Part shown: piece after piece, positions 1 through 8,712 of the stretch | How positions within the stretch are numbered: the stretch's first letter is position 1 | How the letters are laid out: each line of letters starts with the position of its first letter | Origin: JAVKDP01 sp040222185 | GTDB lineage: Bacteria; Bacteroidota; Rhodothermia; Balneolales; Balneolaceae | DNA: 64,000 nucleotides | Direction: 5' to 3' | Assembly: GCA_040222185.1 (NCBI GenBank) | Contig: JAVKDP010000086.1 | Coordinates: 6,856 to 70,855, forward strand | Notes under the pieces: model-generated | Databases searched by the model: none | Seen by the model: only the letters and a program-made list of their open reading frames with translations | What the model was told of the DNA's origin: nothing | Translations under genes and position numbers: made by a program

Positions 1-2
1 TA

Positions 3-1178
3 CAAGCGGGAAAGGGATTAGTATATGAACTGGCAAGTAAAGCGAGTGTAGTAATATCAGATGAATACCCGGTATTCATTACCAGGAAGCATAATGAGGT
101 TGTTGGCTCTAAACTTGAAGTACCATACATAACCATTGACTCAAATGGAATTATCCCACTAGGAGTAACTGATAAAGATCCTTACTCAGCGTATATTTTC
201 AGGCAGACCATGCAAAAGTACTTTCTCGAAGCATATACGAATCCGCCTAAAAAGGAGCCGCTCAAGGAGCTCAAGAATAAGTCAAAGATTGAACTGGGGA
301 CAGAGTTCTTTAATAAATTTTCGAAATCAGATCAGGCTCTGGAAAATATACAAGAATATATTTCAAAGCTGGATATTGATCATGCAGTTGGTGCAATTGA
401 AGCAAAAGGTACGAGAGAGGCTGCACTGGAAAGAATGAATTCTTTTATCGAAAAAGACCTACTCGACTATGGTGAGAAGAGAAACCATCCTGATGAAGAT
501 AAAGCGAGTAAACTAAGCGGTTGGTTACATTTTGGGAAAATAAGTGAATATGAAATAGTTCAGGCTTCACTAGCAAAACAACCCAAAGGATGGGAGGTAA
601 ATCTCGTGAAACCAAATCGAGGACAACGCTATGACTTTTTCGGAGGCAATCAGAGCGTAGAAAGCTTTCTTGATGAAGTAATTACCTGGAGGGAGGTTGG
701 TTTTCATTATGCCCATCACAGGGAAGATTATGATCAGTTTGAAAGTTTACCGAACTGGGTTAAAGAAACAATGGAAGAACACAAACATGATGAGAGAGCA
801 TATTTATATACACTGGAAGAGTTGGAACAATCGAACACTCATGATGAGCTTTGGAATGCAGCTCAAACTCAACTAAGAGAAGAAGGTATCATCCATAATT
901 ATTTGCGAATGCTTTGGGGTAAAAAAGTAATTGAGTGGACTCCAGACTATGAAACGGCTCTGGATTATCTGATTGAGTTGAATAATAAATATGCTATCGA
1001 TGGTAGGGACCCAAATAGTTATTCCGGGATATTTTGGTGTTTTGGAAGGTTCGACCGTGCCTGGCAGGAAAGAGATGTATTCGGAAAGTTGAGGTATATG
1101 TCGAGTGATAATACATTTAAGAAGGTGAAGATGAAGAGCTATCTAAACAAATATGGGCGTCAAAAGAGTTTGCTCTAA
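3..1178 (+). CDS. phrB: Class II deoxyribodipyrimidine photolyase, 5' end cut by window edge
   Basis: Light-dependent repair of cyclobutane pyrimidine dimers with FAD as catalytic cofactor. The open frame runs into the window from its left edge with no stop, so the gene starts upstream; 391 codons are visible. Class II photolyases are usually 450-490 residues, so roughly the first 60-90 are missing. The C-terminal half carries the class II FAD-domain pattern: LSGWLHFGKIS, a WREVGFHYAHH segment, then YLYTLEELE, THDELWNAAQ, HNYLRMLWGKKVIEWT and DGRDPNSYSGIFW, ending with WQERDVFGKLRYM. The in-frame ATG at 210 is internal: the 69 codons before it read as protein (the VISDEYPV-type segment of the antenna domain). 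The next gene follows 47 bp later on the same strand. Confidence 0.93.
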   Translation, partial: QAGKGLVYELASKASVVISDEYPVFITRKHNEVVGSKLEVPYITIDSNGIIPLGVTDKDPYSAYIFRQTMQKYFLEAYTNPPKKEPLKELKNKSKIELGTEFFNKFSKSDQALENIQEYISKLDIDHAVGAIEAKGTREAALERMNSFIEKDLLDYGEKRNHPDEDKASKLSGWLHFGKISEYEIVQASLAKQPKGWEVNLVKPNRGQRYDFFGGNQSVESFLDEVITWREVGFHYAHHREDYDQFESLPNWVKETMEEHKHDERAYLYTLEELEQSNTHDELWNAAQTQLREEGIIHNYLRMLWGKKVIEWTPDYETALDYLIELNNKYAIDGRDPNSYSGIFWCFGRFDRAWQERDVFGKLRYMSSDNTFKKVKMKSYLNKYGRQKSLL

Positions 1179-1225
1179 GTTAAACTGAAACATATATTGC
1201 ACATATTTTCAACTAACAGTCCGCT

Positions 1226-2593
1226 ATGGATCTCTTTCAAGAAGGAAAGCCGCAAAGTTTTAGTGTAAACGAACCAGGTCAAAACGAATATCACCAGCCT
1301 CTGGCCACCAGGATGAGGCCACAATCACTTGAAGAATTTGAAGGACAAGAGCATCTGGTAGGTGAAGGTAAGATGCTAAGAAGAATGATTGAAAGTGGTG
1401 TTATTGGATCATTGATATTTTTCGGGCCTCCAAGTTCAGGTAAAACCACACTTGCACATGTTATTTCCAAAGAGATAAAAGCTAGTTTTCAGATAATAAA
1501 TGCAGTGCTGGATGGCATCAAAGAGTTAAGAACTGTTGTAGAAAAGGCAGAAAAGCTCCGAAAATTAAATGGCAGGAAAACCATTTTATTTGTAGATGAA
1601 ATTCATCGCTGGAACAAAGCCCAACAGGATGCATTACTTCCTCACCTGGAATCCGGGATAATCACACTGGTGGGTGCAACAACTGAAAATCCTTTTTATT
1701 CATTGGTTAATCCGTTGTTATCAAGATGCCAGCTTTTTGAGCTAAAACCTTTGTTGGTAGAGAATGTTAGGAGCATGATCCTTCGTGCTCTAAAAGATGA
1801 GGAAAAAGGTCTTGGAACCAGGGACATTCAAATTCATGATGATGCACTAAATCACCTGGCTGATTATGCAGGTGGAGATGTTCGAAATGCTCTAAATGCT
1901 TTGGAAGTTGCAGTTTTATCCAGTAAACCGGATGAAAGTGATTTGATCAGTATTGATCTGGATATTGCTAAAGAGAGTATACAACGAAGAACAGTTCGGT
2001 ACGACAGAACCGGAGACGAGCATTATCATTATATCTCAGCCTTTATAAAATCAGTACGAGGTTCTGATCCGGATGGAGCATTATACTGGATGAATGCCAT
2101 GCTTGAAGGCGGTGATGATCCTAATTTTATTTTCCGGAGGATGTTTATTCTGGCCAGCGAAGATATTGGTTTAGCTGAACCCAATGCCATAACTATTGTT
2201 AACTCTTGTCATGAAGCATTTATGAAATGTGGGATGCCAGAAGGGATGTTTTTTCTATCTCATGCTTGTCTTTATTTAAGTATGTGTCCAAAGAGTAATA
2301 GTAGTTTATCAATATTCAAGGCAAGCAAAGAAATCAAAGAAAGAGGGGTAATGGACGTTCCTCCTTATTTGAAAGATAAAACGGCAAATAAGCTATCTGC
2401 TCGTTATCAGGATATAGAGAACGCCTCAAAGGATTATAAATATCCCCATAGTGCGCCAGGGAATTGGGTGGAACAACAATATTTGCCTGAAAAGCTTAAA
2501 GATACCCGATTTTATAAGCCAGGTGCTGAAGGAAGAGAGGGTTTACTTTGGAAAAGATTGAATGCGATTAAAGAGAATAAAGAGAAGTCTTAA
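1226..2593 (+). CDS. rarA: Replication-associated recombination protein A (RarA/MgsA), AAA+ ATPase
   Basis: A AAA+ ATPase related to clamp loaders that acts at stalled replication forks. 455 residues, the normal family length. Walker A is GPPSSGKTT at about residues 67-75, with Ser-Ser where most members have Gly-Thr. Walker B/DEAD-like is FVDEIHRWNKAQQDALLPHLE-type at about residue 124. Sensor 1 follows as VGATTENPF. The C-terminal MgsA-type oligomerisation domain is recognisable from RRMFILASEDIGLAEPNA and the HSAPGNWVEQQYLP end. The ATG at 1226 has no strong ribosome binding site, which is common in this group. A structured gap of about 350 bp follows. Confidence 0.96.
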   Translation: MDLFQEGKPQSFSVNEPGQNEYHQPLATRMRPQSLEEFEGQEHLVGEGKMLRRMIESGVIGSLIFFGPPSSGKTTLAHVISKEIKASFQIINAVLDGIKELRTVVEKAEKLRKLNGRKTILFVDEIHRWNKAQQDALLPHLESGIITLVGATTENPFYSLVNPLLSRCQLFELKPLLVENVRSMILRALKDEEKGLGTRDIQIHDDALNHLADYAGGDVRNALNALEVAVLSSKPDESDLISIDLDIAKESIQRRTVRYDRTGDEHYHYISAFIKSVRGSDPDGALYWMNAMLEGGDDPNFIFRRMFILASEDIGLAEPNAITIVNSCHEAFMKCGMPEGMFFLSHACLYLSMCPKSNSSLSIFKASKEIKERGVMDVPPYLKDKTANKLSARYQDIENASKDYKYPHSAPGNWVEQQYLPEKLKDTRFYKPGAEGREGLLWKRLNAIKENKEKS

Positions 2594-2632
2594 AAAATAA
2601 AACAGGCGAGGTGGATCAGCACTTCGCCTGTT
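2591..2632 (-). terminator. Rho-independent terminator on the minus strand
   Basis: The arms AACAGGCGA (2601-2609) and TCGCCTGTT (2624-2632) form a perfect 9-bp stem. On the minus strand the stem is followed by TTATTTTTTAA; on the plus strand it is followed by TTGTTGTTGG, a poor U-tract. It therefore looks like a terminator for minus-strand transcription, yet both neighbouring protein genes are on the plus strand, which implies a minus-strand transcript in this gap. Confidence 0.55.
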
Positions 2633-2712
2633 GTTGTTGGAGTCACTAATACAACCGGAAGGTGAATCGCAGCCTAACCAACCTGATCCCCCCGGCAATG
2701 TATTAGGCGGAA
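2600..2712 (-). ncRNA. Candidate structured small RNA (unidentified) between rarA and the flavin reductase gene
   Basis: This 349-bp gap has a G+C-richer block at 2600-2710 flanked by AT-rich DNA. Several long-range complementary pieces are present: GGATCAG (2613-2619) against CTGATCC (2682-2688), GTTGG-type arms against CCAAC, and a small GGAA-tetraloop hairpin ACCGGAAGGT (2653-2662). No protein frame fits. The minus strand ends in a good terminator, which favours a minus-strand RNA. The plus-strand GGAAGG...GCAGCC resembles the SRP RNA tip but the 5' half of that motif (GTCAGG) is absent, so I do not call it ffs. The remainder, 2713-2942, is AT-rich and probably contains the promoter of the next gene. 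Confidence 0.25.
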
Positions 2713-2942
2713 TAAAACATGAGACAAATAGTTTAATCTACTTGTCGATAACACATTAAATGATACGGTCATTTTTATATAATTCAAAAAATATTTAGGA
2801 ATAAATTATTATTTAAATAAAAAATTAATACCAAGTATAGAAAAGCGCTTACAAAATAAAGCAGACTCTTTTCCCGAATTAATAAGATTTAAAAAAGGTT
2901 TTTAGTTGTACATTATTTGCCAACTTTTAGAAATGATTTTTT

Positions 2943-3485
2943 ATGAATCTTAAGATTATTAGCAGCACTGACCGTCCTAACTCAAAGTCTTTACAGGTAT
3001 CGAATTATGTTAAGAGCTTGTATGAAAAGGAGGGTATTAACCCGGACGTAATAAGCCTGGAAGATTTTCCACTTCAGGATGTTGTTGGTGGTAAGTATGG
3101 CGCTGATATTCCATCTGTTAATACATTTAGAGATCCGATTTTAAATGCAGATGCTCTACTATTTGTAATACCTGAATATAATGGCGGGTTCCCGGGAGTC
3201 TTAAAAATGTTTATTGATTATCTACCTTTCCCCGGCGCATTTGAAAAACTACCGCTGGCATTTATTGGGGTGGCATCCGGGGCATTTGGTGCTCTGCGCC
3301 CTGTAGAACAATTCCAGATGGTGTCAAATTACAGGAATGCGATTCAATTCCCTGAAAGAGTATTCATAACCCGGGCACACAATGAGTTTGATCCCGTTTC
3401 TGGCTTGAAAAATGAATTGCAGCAAGGATTACTTGAGTCTCAGACCAAGAACTTCATAGCTTTTGTGAAAGCTCTTAAAGGCTAA
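2943..3485 (+). CDS. NAD(P)H-dependent FMN reductase family protein
   Basis: A flavodoxin-like quinone/azo/chromate-reductase-type enzyme that uses FMN and NAD(P)H, expected to be cytoplasmic. 180 residues, normal for the family. The beta1-loop carries the phosphate-binding segment SSTDRPNSKS at about residues 7-16. The second FMN-contact loop is the diagnostic PEYNGGFPGVLKMFIDY at about residues 78-94, with ASGAFGALRP later. The stop lies 3 bp from the stop of the convergent response-regulator gene, so the two 3' ends practically abut. The true substrate (quinone, chromate, azo dye or flavin) cannot be read from sequence. Confidence 0.85.
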   Translation: MNLKIISSTDRPNSKSLQVSNYVKSLYEKEGINPDVISLEDFPLQDVVGGKYGADIPSVNTFRDPILNADALLFVIPEYNGGFPGVLKMFIDYLPFPGAFEKLPLAFIGVASGAFGALRPVEQFQMVSNYRNAIQFPERVFITRAHNEFDPVSGLKNELQQGLLESQTKNFIAFVKALKG

Positions 3486-3488
3486 AGC

Positions 3489-4193
3489 TTAGTTAGTCTT
3501 AAGCAGGTAACCTACTCCATGGAGAGTAATAAGATATCTTGGATCTTCAGGGTGGATTTCAATTTTAGCCCGAAGTTTTGAGATGTGAACATCTACTGTT
3601 CTGGTATTGGTACTATATTCGTATCTCCAGACTTTTTCGAGAAGTTCATCACGTGATACAGGTTCACCTCCAGCGCTTAGAAGATACCGTATGAGCTCAA
3701 CCTCGCGGGCGGTTAACTCATTGGTTGTACCATCTGGAAACACAGCTTCAGACTCCAAGAGATCTATTTTTACCGAGCCCAGCTTAATAATTTCAACATC
3801 TGTTGAAGATGAGTATGTGCCTGACCTTCTTAACCTTGCCTGAATTCTGGCAAGTAATTCTTTTACGCCAAATGGCTTTGTAAGATAATCATCAGCGCCC
3901 AATGTCAACCCTTTTACCTTGTCTATCTCCTGGTCTTTTGCTGTAAGCATGATAATCGGGAATGAGAACTTCAAATCTCTGACTTCTTTACAGATGTCAT
4001 ATCCACTTTTTCCAGGTAACATAATGTCGAGTAACATTAAATCTGGTTTGTGTTCTTTCACTAATTCTACAGCGTGTTCTCCATCTTCACTTACTACTAC
4101 TGCGTACCCCTCACTTTCGAGAGTATCTTGCAGCGTAAAAATTAAACTGGGTTCATCCTCAACCAGTAAAATTTTGAGTTGTTTATTAGGCAT
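3489..4193 (-). CDS. OmpR/PhoB-family response regulator
   Basis: DNA-binding partner of the histidine kinase encoded immediately upstream. Receiver domain at residues 1-120: acidic pocket VEDE at 11-14, phospho-acceptor Asp56 in LLDIMLPG, conserved Thr in LTAKD and Lys in DDYLTKPF. Winged-helix Trans_Reg_C domain at about 135-234, with LTAREVELIRYL and the recognition segment NTRTVDVHISKLRAKI. Full family length (234 residues). Its ATG lies inside the last codons of the kinase gene (8-bp overlap), so the pair is translationally coupled with the kinase first. The signal and regulon are unknown. Confidence 0.93.
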   Translation of the reverse strand: MPNKQLKILLVEDEPSLIFTLQDTLESEGYAVVVSEDGEHAVELVKEHKPDLMLLDIMLPGKSGYDICKEVRDLKFSFPIIMLTAKDQEIDKVKGLTLGADDYLTKPFGVKELLARIQARLRRSGTYSSSTDVEIIKLGSVKIDLLESEAVFPDGTTNELTAREVELIRYLLSAGGEPVSRDELLEKVWRYEYSTNTRTVDVHISKLRAKIEIHPEDPRYLITLHGVGYLLKTN

Positions 4194-5892
4194 ATTCAGA
4201 AGGTTCAGTAATATTTTTTGGAAAGGTTATGCGATTTTTTTGATCTATCAAAGTTTTTTCTTCTTTCACCAGAACAGGAAATTTTAAAGTAAATGTGGTC
4301 CCTTTTCCAAGTTCACTTTTAACTTCAATTGTTCCTCCGTTTAGTTCTACCAAATTTTGTACAATGCTTAGCCCAAGGCCGTGACCTTTGGTTTTAGCGT
4401 CTAAAGAGTTTTCTACTCTAAAAAACTTCTTGAAGATATTTTTTAAATGTTTTCTAGGTATACCAATACCAGAATCGGAAACAGCAATGTAGATAAACTT
4501 TCCATTATTCTTGACGCTGAACTTAATAGACTTCTTGTCACCACTGTACTTGATTGCATTTTCAGTAAGGTTACTGAAGATAGTTTCCATGTTGTCTTTG
4601 TCAACAACCGCAAAGTTTGAATCAAATGAGTTTTTGAGTGTTAGTTTGAATCCCTTTTCTTCGATATAGCTTCTATTTTCCTGGATATAGTTTTGAACCA
4701 GTTGATTCAGGTTTTCAGGATTGGCTTTACTCAATGATTGCCCAGAATCTGATTTAGCCACATCAAGAAGCTTCTCTATCGTTTTTCTTAACCTGATTGA
4801 TTCACTGTAAATATGATCTCCATATCGTTTTAGTCTCTCTGGCTCAGTAACTCTACCATCAGAAATGTTTTCACCTGCGGCCTGCATTACAGCTAGCGGG
4901 GTTTTTAGCTCATGAGTTACGTTTGCTAAAAATCCGGCCTGGCGCTGAGAAAGTGCCCGTTCTTTCTGAGCAGTGTAAAACATAAACAGAAGTGCACCCA
5001 TAAGGAGAAGTACGGCTACTCCTAATACACTAAGGTTTTTAAAAAGTGTTTCGTTATACATTGAAGCAACCTGATTACTCAGAAAGCCAACCTTGATGTT
5101 CCAGTTTTCAAACATGTTGTTGATGCTACCAAAACTCACTCTTTTATTAACAAGGTCGATGTCATAATTGATGTCAGGATTGTTGGTAGCTAGTACTTCA
5201 TCATTAGCCCAGTCGTGAAGCCATACAACAGTTTCAGGTGTAGTTTGAGGATTGAAATTGGCAACTAAAATCGGAGCAATTATATCGTCTACTATATAGT
5301 CTTTATTCAGTGTAAGAGTCAGGTACCCTATAATTCTGTTCTCTTCCAGATTAATGAACCCAATATTCATAGTTCTATGGGCATCAAATTCTGTGTTGGT
5401 ACTCCATCTATAATCGAAGCTGTTCAATTCAATTCTGGCTTTGGTTCGGGCCAGGCCTACTCCGTCACATACTAGCGAGGAATATTCATCTGTAAGATAA
5501 AGCGTGTGTGTAGAATAATTATAAGCATAGGTTTGGGCACCATCAACGCAAGGGTCTACATCCTCAGGTGTATAGTAAATACTATTAAAAATGGGGCTTT
5601 CAGCTGCACTAACTATCTTTTCATGCATTTGAGTAGGAAATTTACCTGTAGCAGGAATAGTGTACTCGGTAGGTTCCAATTCAAGAGTTCTTAAGCCTTG
5701 AAGAGGTGCATAGATTTGGTCTCTGATTACTCTAACTTGTTCTTCGAGAACAGATATTTGCCTTTTTTCTTCCCCGTCTGCAATTCTGTCCCTGATATCA
5801 TAAAGCGAGTACACATTCATCCCGGTAAGCGCAATTATTGCGAATAACCCCAGGGCAAGTAAAATCCATCTGAATGCTTTATTTCTAATCAT
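4186..5892 (-). CDS. Membrane sensor histidine kinase
   Basis: Two-component sensor kinase, 568 residues. An N-terminal membrane helix (about 9-30) and a second one (about 286-306) enclose an extracytoplasmic sensor region of some 250 residues. That region has no Pfam-like pattern I recognise and contains two cysteines (about 115 and 142). The cytoplasmic part has a HisKA motif with His327 in VTHELKTPLAVM. An HATPase_c domain follows, with the N box TENAIKYS and G boxes DSGIGI and GHGLGLSIV. The response regulator overlaps the 3' end. A 155-bp gap without genes separates it from the orphan receiver protein upstream. The Bacteroides RprX/RprY pair has similar architecture, but orthology is not claimed. 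Confidence 0.93.
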   Translation of the reverse strand: MIRNKAFRWILLALGLFAIIALTGMNVYSLYDIRDRIADGEEKRQISVLEEQVRVIRDQIYAPLQGLRTLELEPTEYTIPATGKFPTQMHEKIVSAAESPIFNSIYYTPEDVDPCVDGAQTYAYNYSTHTLYLTDEYSSLVCDGVGLARTKARIELNSFDYRWSTNTEFDAHRTMNIGFINLEENRIIGYLTLTLNKDYIVDDIIAPILVANFNPQTTPETVVWLHDWANDEVLATNNPDINYDIDLVNKRVSFGSINNMFENWNIKVGFLSNQVASMYNETLFKNLSVLGVAVLLLMGALLFMFYTAQKERALSQRQAGFLANVTHELKTPLAVMQAAGENISDGRVTEPERLKRYGDHIYSESIRLRKTIEKLLDVAKSDSGQSLSKANPENLNQLVQNYIQENRSYIEEKGFKLTLKNSFDSNFAVVDKDNMETIFSNLTENAIKYSGDKKSIKFSVKNNGKFIYIAVSDSGIGIPRKHLKNIFKKFFRVENSLDAKTKGHGLGLSIVQNLVELNGGTIEVKSELGKGTTFTLKFPVLVKEEKTLIDQKNRITFPKNITEPSEYA

Positions 5893-6047
5893 AGAAACTT
5901 AAATATCGTCTTTTTTGATAAAAAAAGGATTGAAAGAGTATACATCAACTTTAAATAAGTAAAACTTCGTATAACCTTTTTATGGTAAATAACTATTCTG
6001 AAGCAAGAAGAGTATTCACCTTAAGAAAAAGCAGAAACTAAAATTGA

Positions 6048-6425
6048 TTAATGATTGAAGTTTCTTTCCAGAGAGTCTTTCAAATCATTAAACTCAATTG
6101 GTTTGATCAGATAGTCAACGTATTCGGTTTCTTTAGCCCTCTGAACGTGGTATGGATCTGAGTTACCAGTTATATAGATAACAGGCACATTAGATGTCTT
6201 TCGAATTTCACGCATGGCATCAATACCATCCATATCACCTTCGAGTGAAATATCCATCAGTATGAGATCAGGGCTAATTCTTTTAGCTACTTCAATAGCC
6301 GTTTTACCATACACCAGCTCACCTTCAGCATCATAACCAAGTTTTTCCAGATAACTCTCATATAGAAGATTGAGGATGAGATCATCTTCTACAATCATTA
6401 CAGTTTTACGAGTCTTCTTTTCCAT
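6048..6425 (-). CDS. Stand-alone response-regulator receiver protein
   Basis: CheY-like single receiver domain, 125 residues, with no output domain. The acidic pair is in VEDD (about 12-15), the phospho-acceptor is Asp58 in LILMDISLEGDMDG, followed by Thr in YITGN and Lys in YLIKPIE. The ISLEGDMDGI loop is typical of receivers that act by protein-protein contact or sit downstream of hybrid kinases. It is transcribed in the same direction as the kinase/regulator pair but separated by 155 bp, so it could belong to that pathway or to a kinase elsewhere. A 196-bp gap with the tkt terminator lies upstream. Confidence 0.9.
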   Translation of the reverse strand: MEKKTRKTVMIVEDDLILNLLYESYLEKLGYDAEGELVYGKTAIEVAKRISPDLILMDISLEGDMDGIDAMREIRKTSNVPVIYITGNSDPYHVQRAKETEYVDYLIKPIEFNDLKDSLERNFNH

Positions 6426-6561
6426 CTTTATTAGTTCGTGAACCCTTTTTAATTTCAGCTATGTCCTTTAAGCGATGGATATTATACAAAATTTAGCGAT
6501 CAAAAAAGGGTGCTAAAGATTTAATTCGATTAGGTAAACCTTACTTAAACAAACTTGGCTA

Positions 6562-6600
6562 TATAGAAAAAGAAGCTATTACTAAATCAGCAATAGCTTC
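6562..6600 (-). terminator. Rho-independent terminator after tkt
   Basis: Perfect 9-bp stem GAAGCTATT (6572-6580) / AATAGCTTC (6592-6600). On the minus strand it is followed by TTTTTCTATA. It lies 21 bp past the tkt stop codon and ends the permease-tkt operon. Confidence 0.8.
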
Positions 6601-6621
6601 ATAAGAATTATATTAAAAATC

Positions 6622-8676
6622 TTAGCTCAGCTTCTCAGAAAGCCATGTAGCCACTTTTTCTGGAGTAAATCCGAACTTGTCATCAAGTACTTCTGCTGAA
6701 GCAGAATACCCGAAATGCGGGAGTCCAAATACATTATTTATACCACCAGTAAGGAGTGCAAGTGTTGAAGGTAGTCCTGCAGTTAACCCCAGTACCTTCA
6801 CATCGTCCGTTAAAATCGATTTTTTATAAGAATCACTTTGGTTTGCAAATACACCGGATGAAGGGATGGAAACCACACGGCAACCAATTCCTTTTTCTTC
6901 GAAAAGTATATCAGCAGCCCCAACAAGAGTAGAAACTTCTGATCCACTTGCAATAAGTACAGCTTTATAATCAGTGCTTGTTTCGTATGCAACATAAGCA
7001 CCTTGTTCAGCATGCGCCGCTTGCTCTAATCTTGAAGAGTTTCCATTAGCAGGAATTGACTTAATACCTTGTCTGGAAAGTATAAGTGCAGTTGGTGAGT
7101 TAGAATTCTTAAGTGCTAAATCCCAGGCAACAGTTGTTTCTTCGGCATCAGCAGGTCTTAATACAAGAAGACTGTTTTTCCCGGAATGGTTTTTGAGCTC
7201 TTCCATCAACCTGAGTTGAGCTTCATGCTCAATTGGTTGGTGGGTTGGTCCGTCTTCTCCAACTCGAAATGAATCGTGAGTCCATACATAAACTACCTGG
7301 ATTTCCATGATAGCAGCCAATCTCACAGCGGGTTTCATATAATCTGAAAACACGAAGAAGGTAGCGCAAACCGGTAGAATTCCACCATGAAGAGCAATTC
7401 CATTTGAAACTGCAGCCATAGTTAACTCGGAAACACCAATTTGAAGGAAGTTTCCTGAGAAATCACCTTTTCTGAAGATGGTGGTTTTCTTGAGGAACCC
7501 ATCTGTTTTATCACTATTACTAAGGTCGGCTGATGTAACAATTACATTTTCATATTGATCATACAAGTGACCCAGGAATTTACCTGAAGCATCTCTTGTA
7601 GCAGTGCTTGATGGTTGTTCGAAATTGCTTAAATCAATATTTGAAAAGTCCTGAGTAAGGAACAGGTCCAATTTTTTAGCAAGTTCTGGATTAGAGTCGG
7701 TCCAGTCTGATTTTGACTTCTCAAAAGCTGAAACGTACTCTCTTTTCTCATCCAGGGCTTTCGAGTAATATTCTTTTACTTCATTAAAAATCTGAAATGG
7801 ATTAGCAGGATCACCACCTAAAGTTTCGACTGTTTTAGAAAGCGAAGCGCCCGCTTTTGAAATAGGTTTACCATGAAGTGAAACTTTATCTTCCATCGGG
7901 TTTCCATCGGCGTCAACTACACCTTGTCCCATAATTGTGCGTCCAATAATGAGTGTAGGTTTTTCAGTTTCGGCATAGGCTTTATCTAAGCTTTCTCTTA
8001 TTTGATCCTGGTTGTGCCCGTCAATGTCATATACTTTCCATCCCCATGCTTCATATTTCATTTGGATGTCTTCAGTAGTAACGTCATCAACCGTACTGGA
8101 AAGCTGAACATTATTGGCATCGTAATACATGATCAAATTGTTCAGCCCCAAATCACCTGCTAAACGACCAGCACCTTGTGCGATTTCTTCCTGGATACCT
8201 CCATCTGATATGAATGCTACTGTTTTATGAGACATCCACTCTCCAAAACGTTCAGCGAAGAAGCGTTCTGCTATTGCAGCACCAACAGCATTTGTGTGCC
8301 CCTGACCGAGAGGACCAGAAACATTTTCAATTCCACGAGCAGTGTCTTTTTCAGGATGACCAGGAGTTGGGCTTCCCCATGAGCGAAAAGCTTTGACCTC
8401 ATCCATACTGTACCAACCTACTAATGAAAGCGTACTATAAAGCATTGCTGACATATGACCAGGATCTAGAAAAAAGCGATCTCTGTAAAACCAGGAAGCA
8501 TCATCAGGATTGAAACGGAGGTATTCGCTAAAAAGAATTTGAATGAAATCAGCTGCACCGGCTGAACCACCAGGGTGGCCGGAGCTTGCTTCGTCTACCA
8601 TTGCTACAGATAATACACGAATATTATTGGCTGCCTTTTGTGCTAGTGCGGAGTCGCTAAATGAGTTGGATCCCAT
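6622..8676 (-). CDS. tkt: Transketolase
   Basis: Thiamine-diphosphate enzyme of the non-oxidative pentose phosphate pathway, cytoplasmic, 684 residues (full length). N-terminal ThDP domain: ASSGHPGGSAGAAD at about 29-42, SGPLGQGHTNAVGAA, and the ThDP/Mg motif as SDGG...NN (SDGGIQEE, DANNVQLSS; most enzymes have GDGC). The pyrimidine-binding domain has THDSFRVGEDGPTHQPIEH, and the C-terminal domain has the usual ILSRQGIKSIP and IASGSEVSTLV segments. It follows the sugar permease by 36 bp on the same strand, so they form one operon. This suggests that the imported sugar is routed through the pentose phosphate pathway. Confidence 0.95.
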   Translation of the reverse strand: MGSNSFSDSALAQKAANNIRVLSVAMVDEASSGHPGGSAGAADFIQILFSEYLRFNPDDASWFYRDRFFLDPGHMSAMLYSTLSLVGWYSMDEVKAFRSWGSPTPGHPEKDTARGIENVSGPLGQGHTNAVGAAIAERFFAERFGEWMSHKTVAFISDGGIQEEIAQGAGRLAGDLGLNNLIMYYDANNVQLSSTVDDVTTEDIQMKYEAWGWKVYDIDGHNQDQIRESLDKAYAETEKPTLIIGRTIMGQGVVDADGNPMEDKVSLHGKPISKAGASLSKTVETLGGDPANPFQIFNEVKEYYSKALDEKREYVSAFEKSKSDWTDSNPELAKKLDLFLTQDFSNIDLSNFEQPSSTATRDASGKFLGHLYDQYENVIVTSADLSNSDKTDGFLKKTTIFRKGDFSGNFLQIGVSELTMAAVSNGIALHGGILPVCATFFVFSDYMKPAVRLAAIMEIQVVYVWTHDSFRVGEDGPTHQPIEHEAQLRLMEELKNHSGKNSLLVLRPADAEETTVAWDLALKNSNSPTALILSRQGIKSIPANGNSSRLEQAAHAEQGAYVAYETSTDYKAVLIASGSEVSTLVGAADILFEEKGIGCRVVSIPSSGVFANQSDSYKKSILTDDVKVLGLTAGLPSTLALLTGGINNVFGLPHFGYSASAEVLDDKFGFTPEKVATWLSEKLS

Positions 8677-8712
8677 AGTTGTATTAAGATTTAGAGAGGT
8701 CTTTATGTGTTG

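Noticed and set aside
2640..2700. SRP RNA (ffs) because of ACCGGAAGGT...GCAGCC on the plus strand
   Set aside because: The matching GTCAGG half of the symmetric loop is missing, spacing is wrong, and the terminator is on the other strand.
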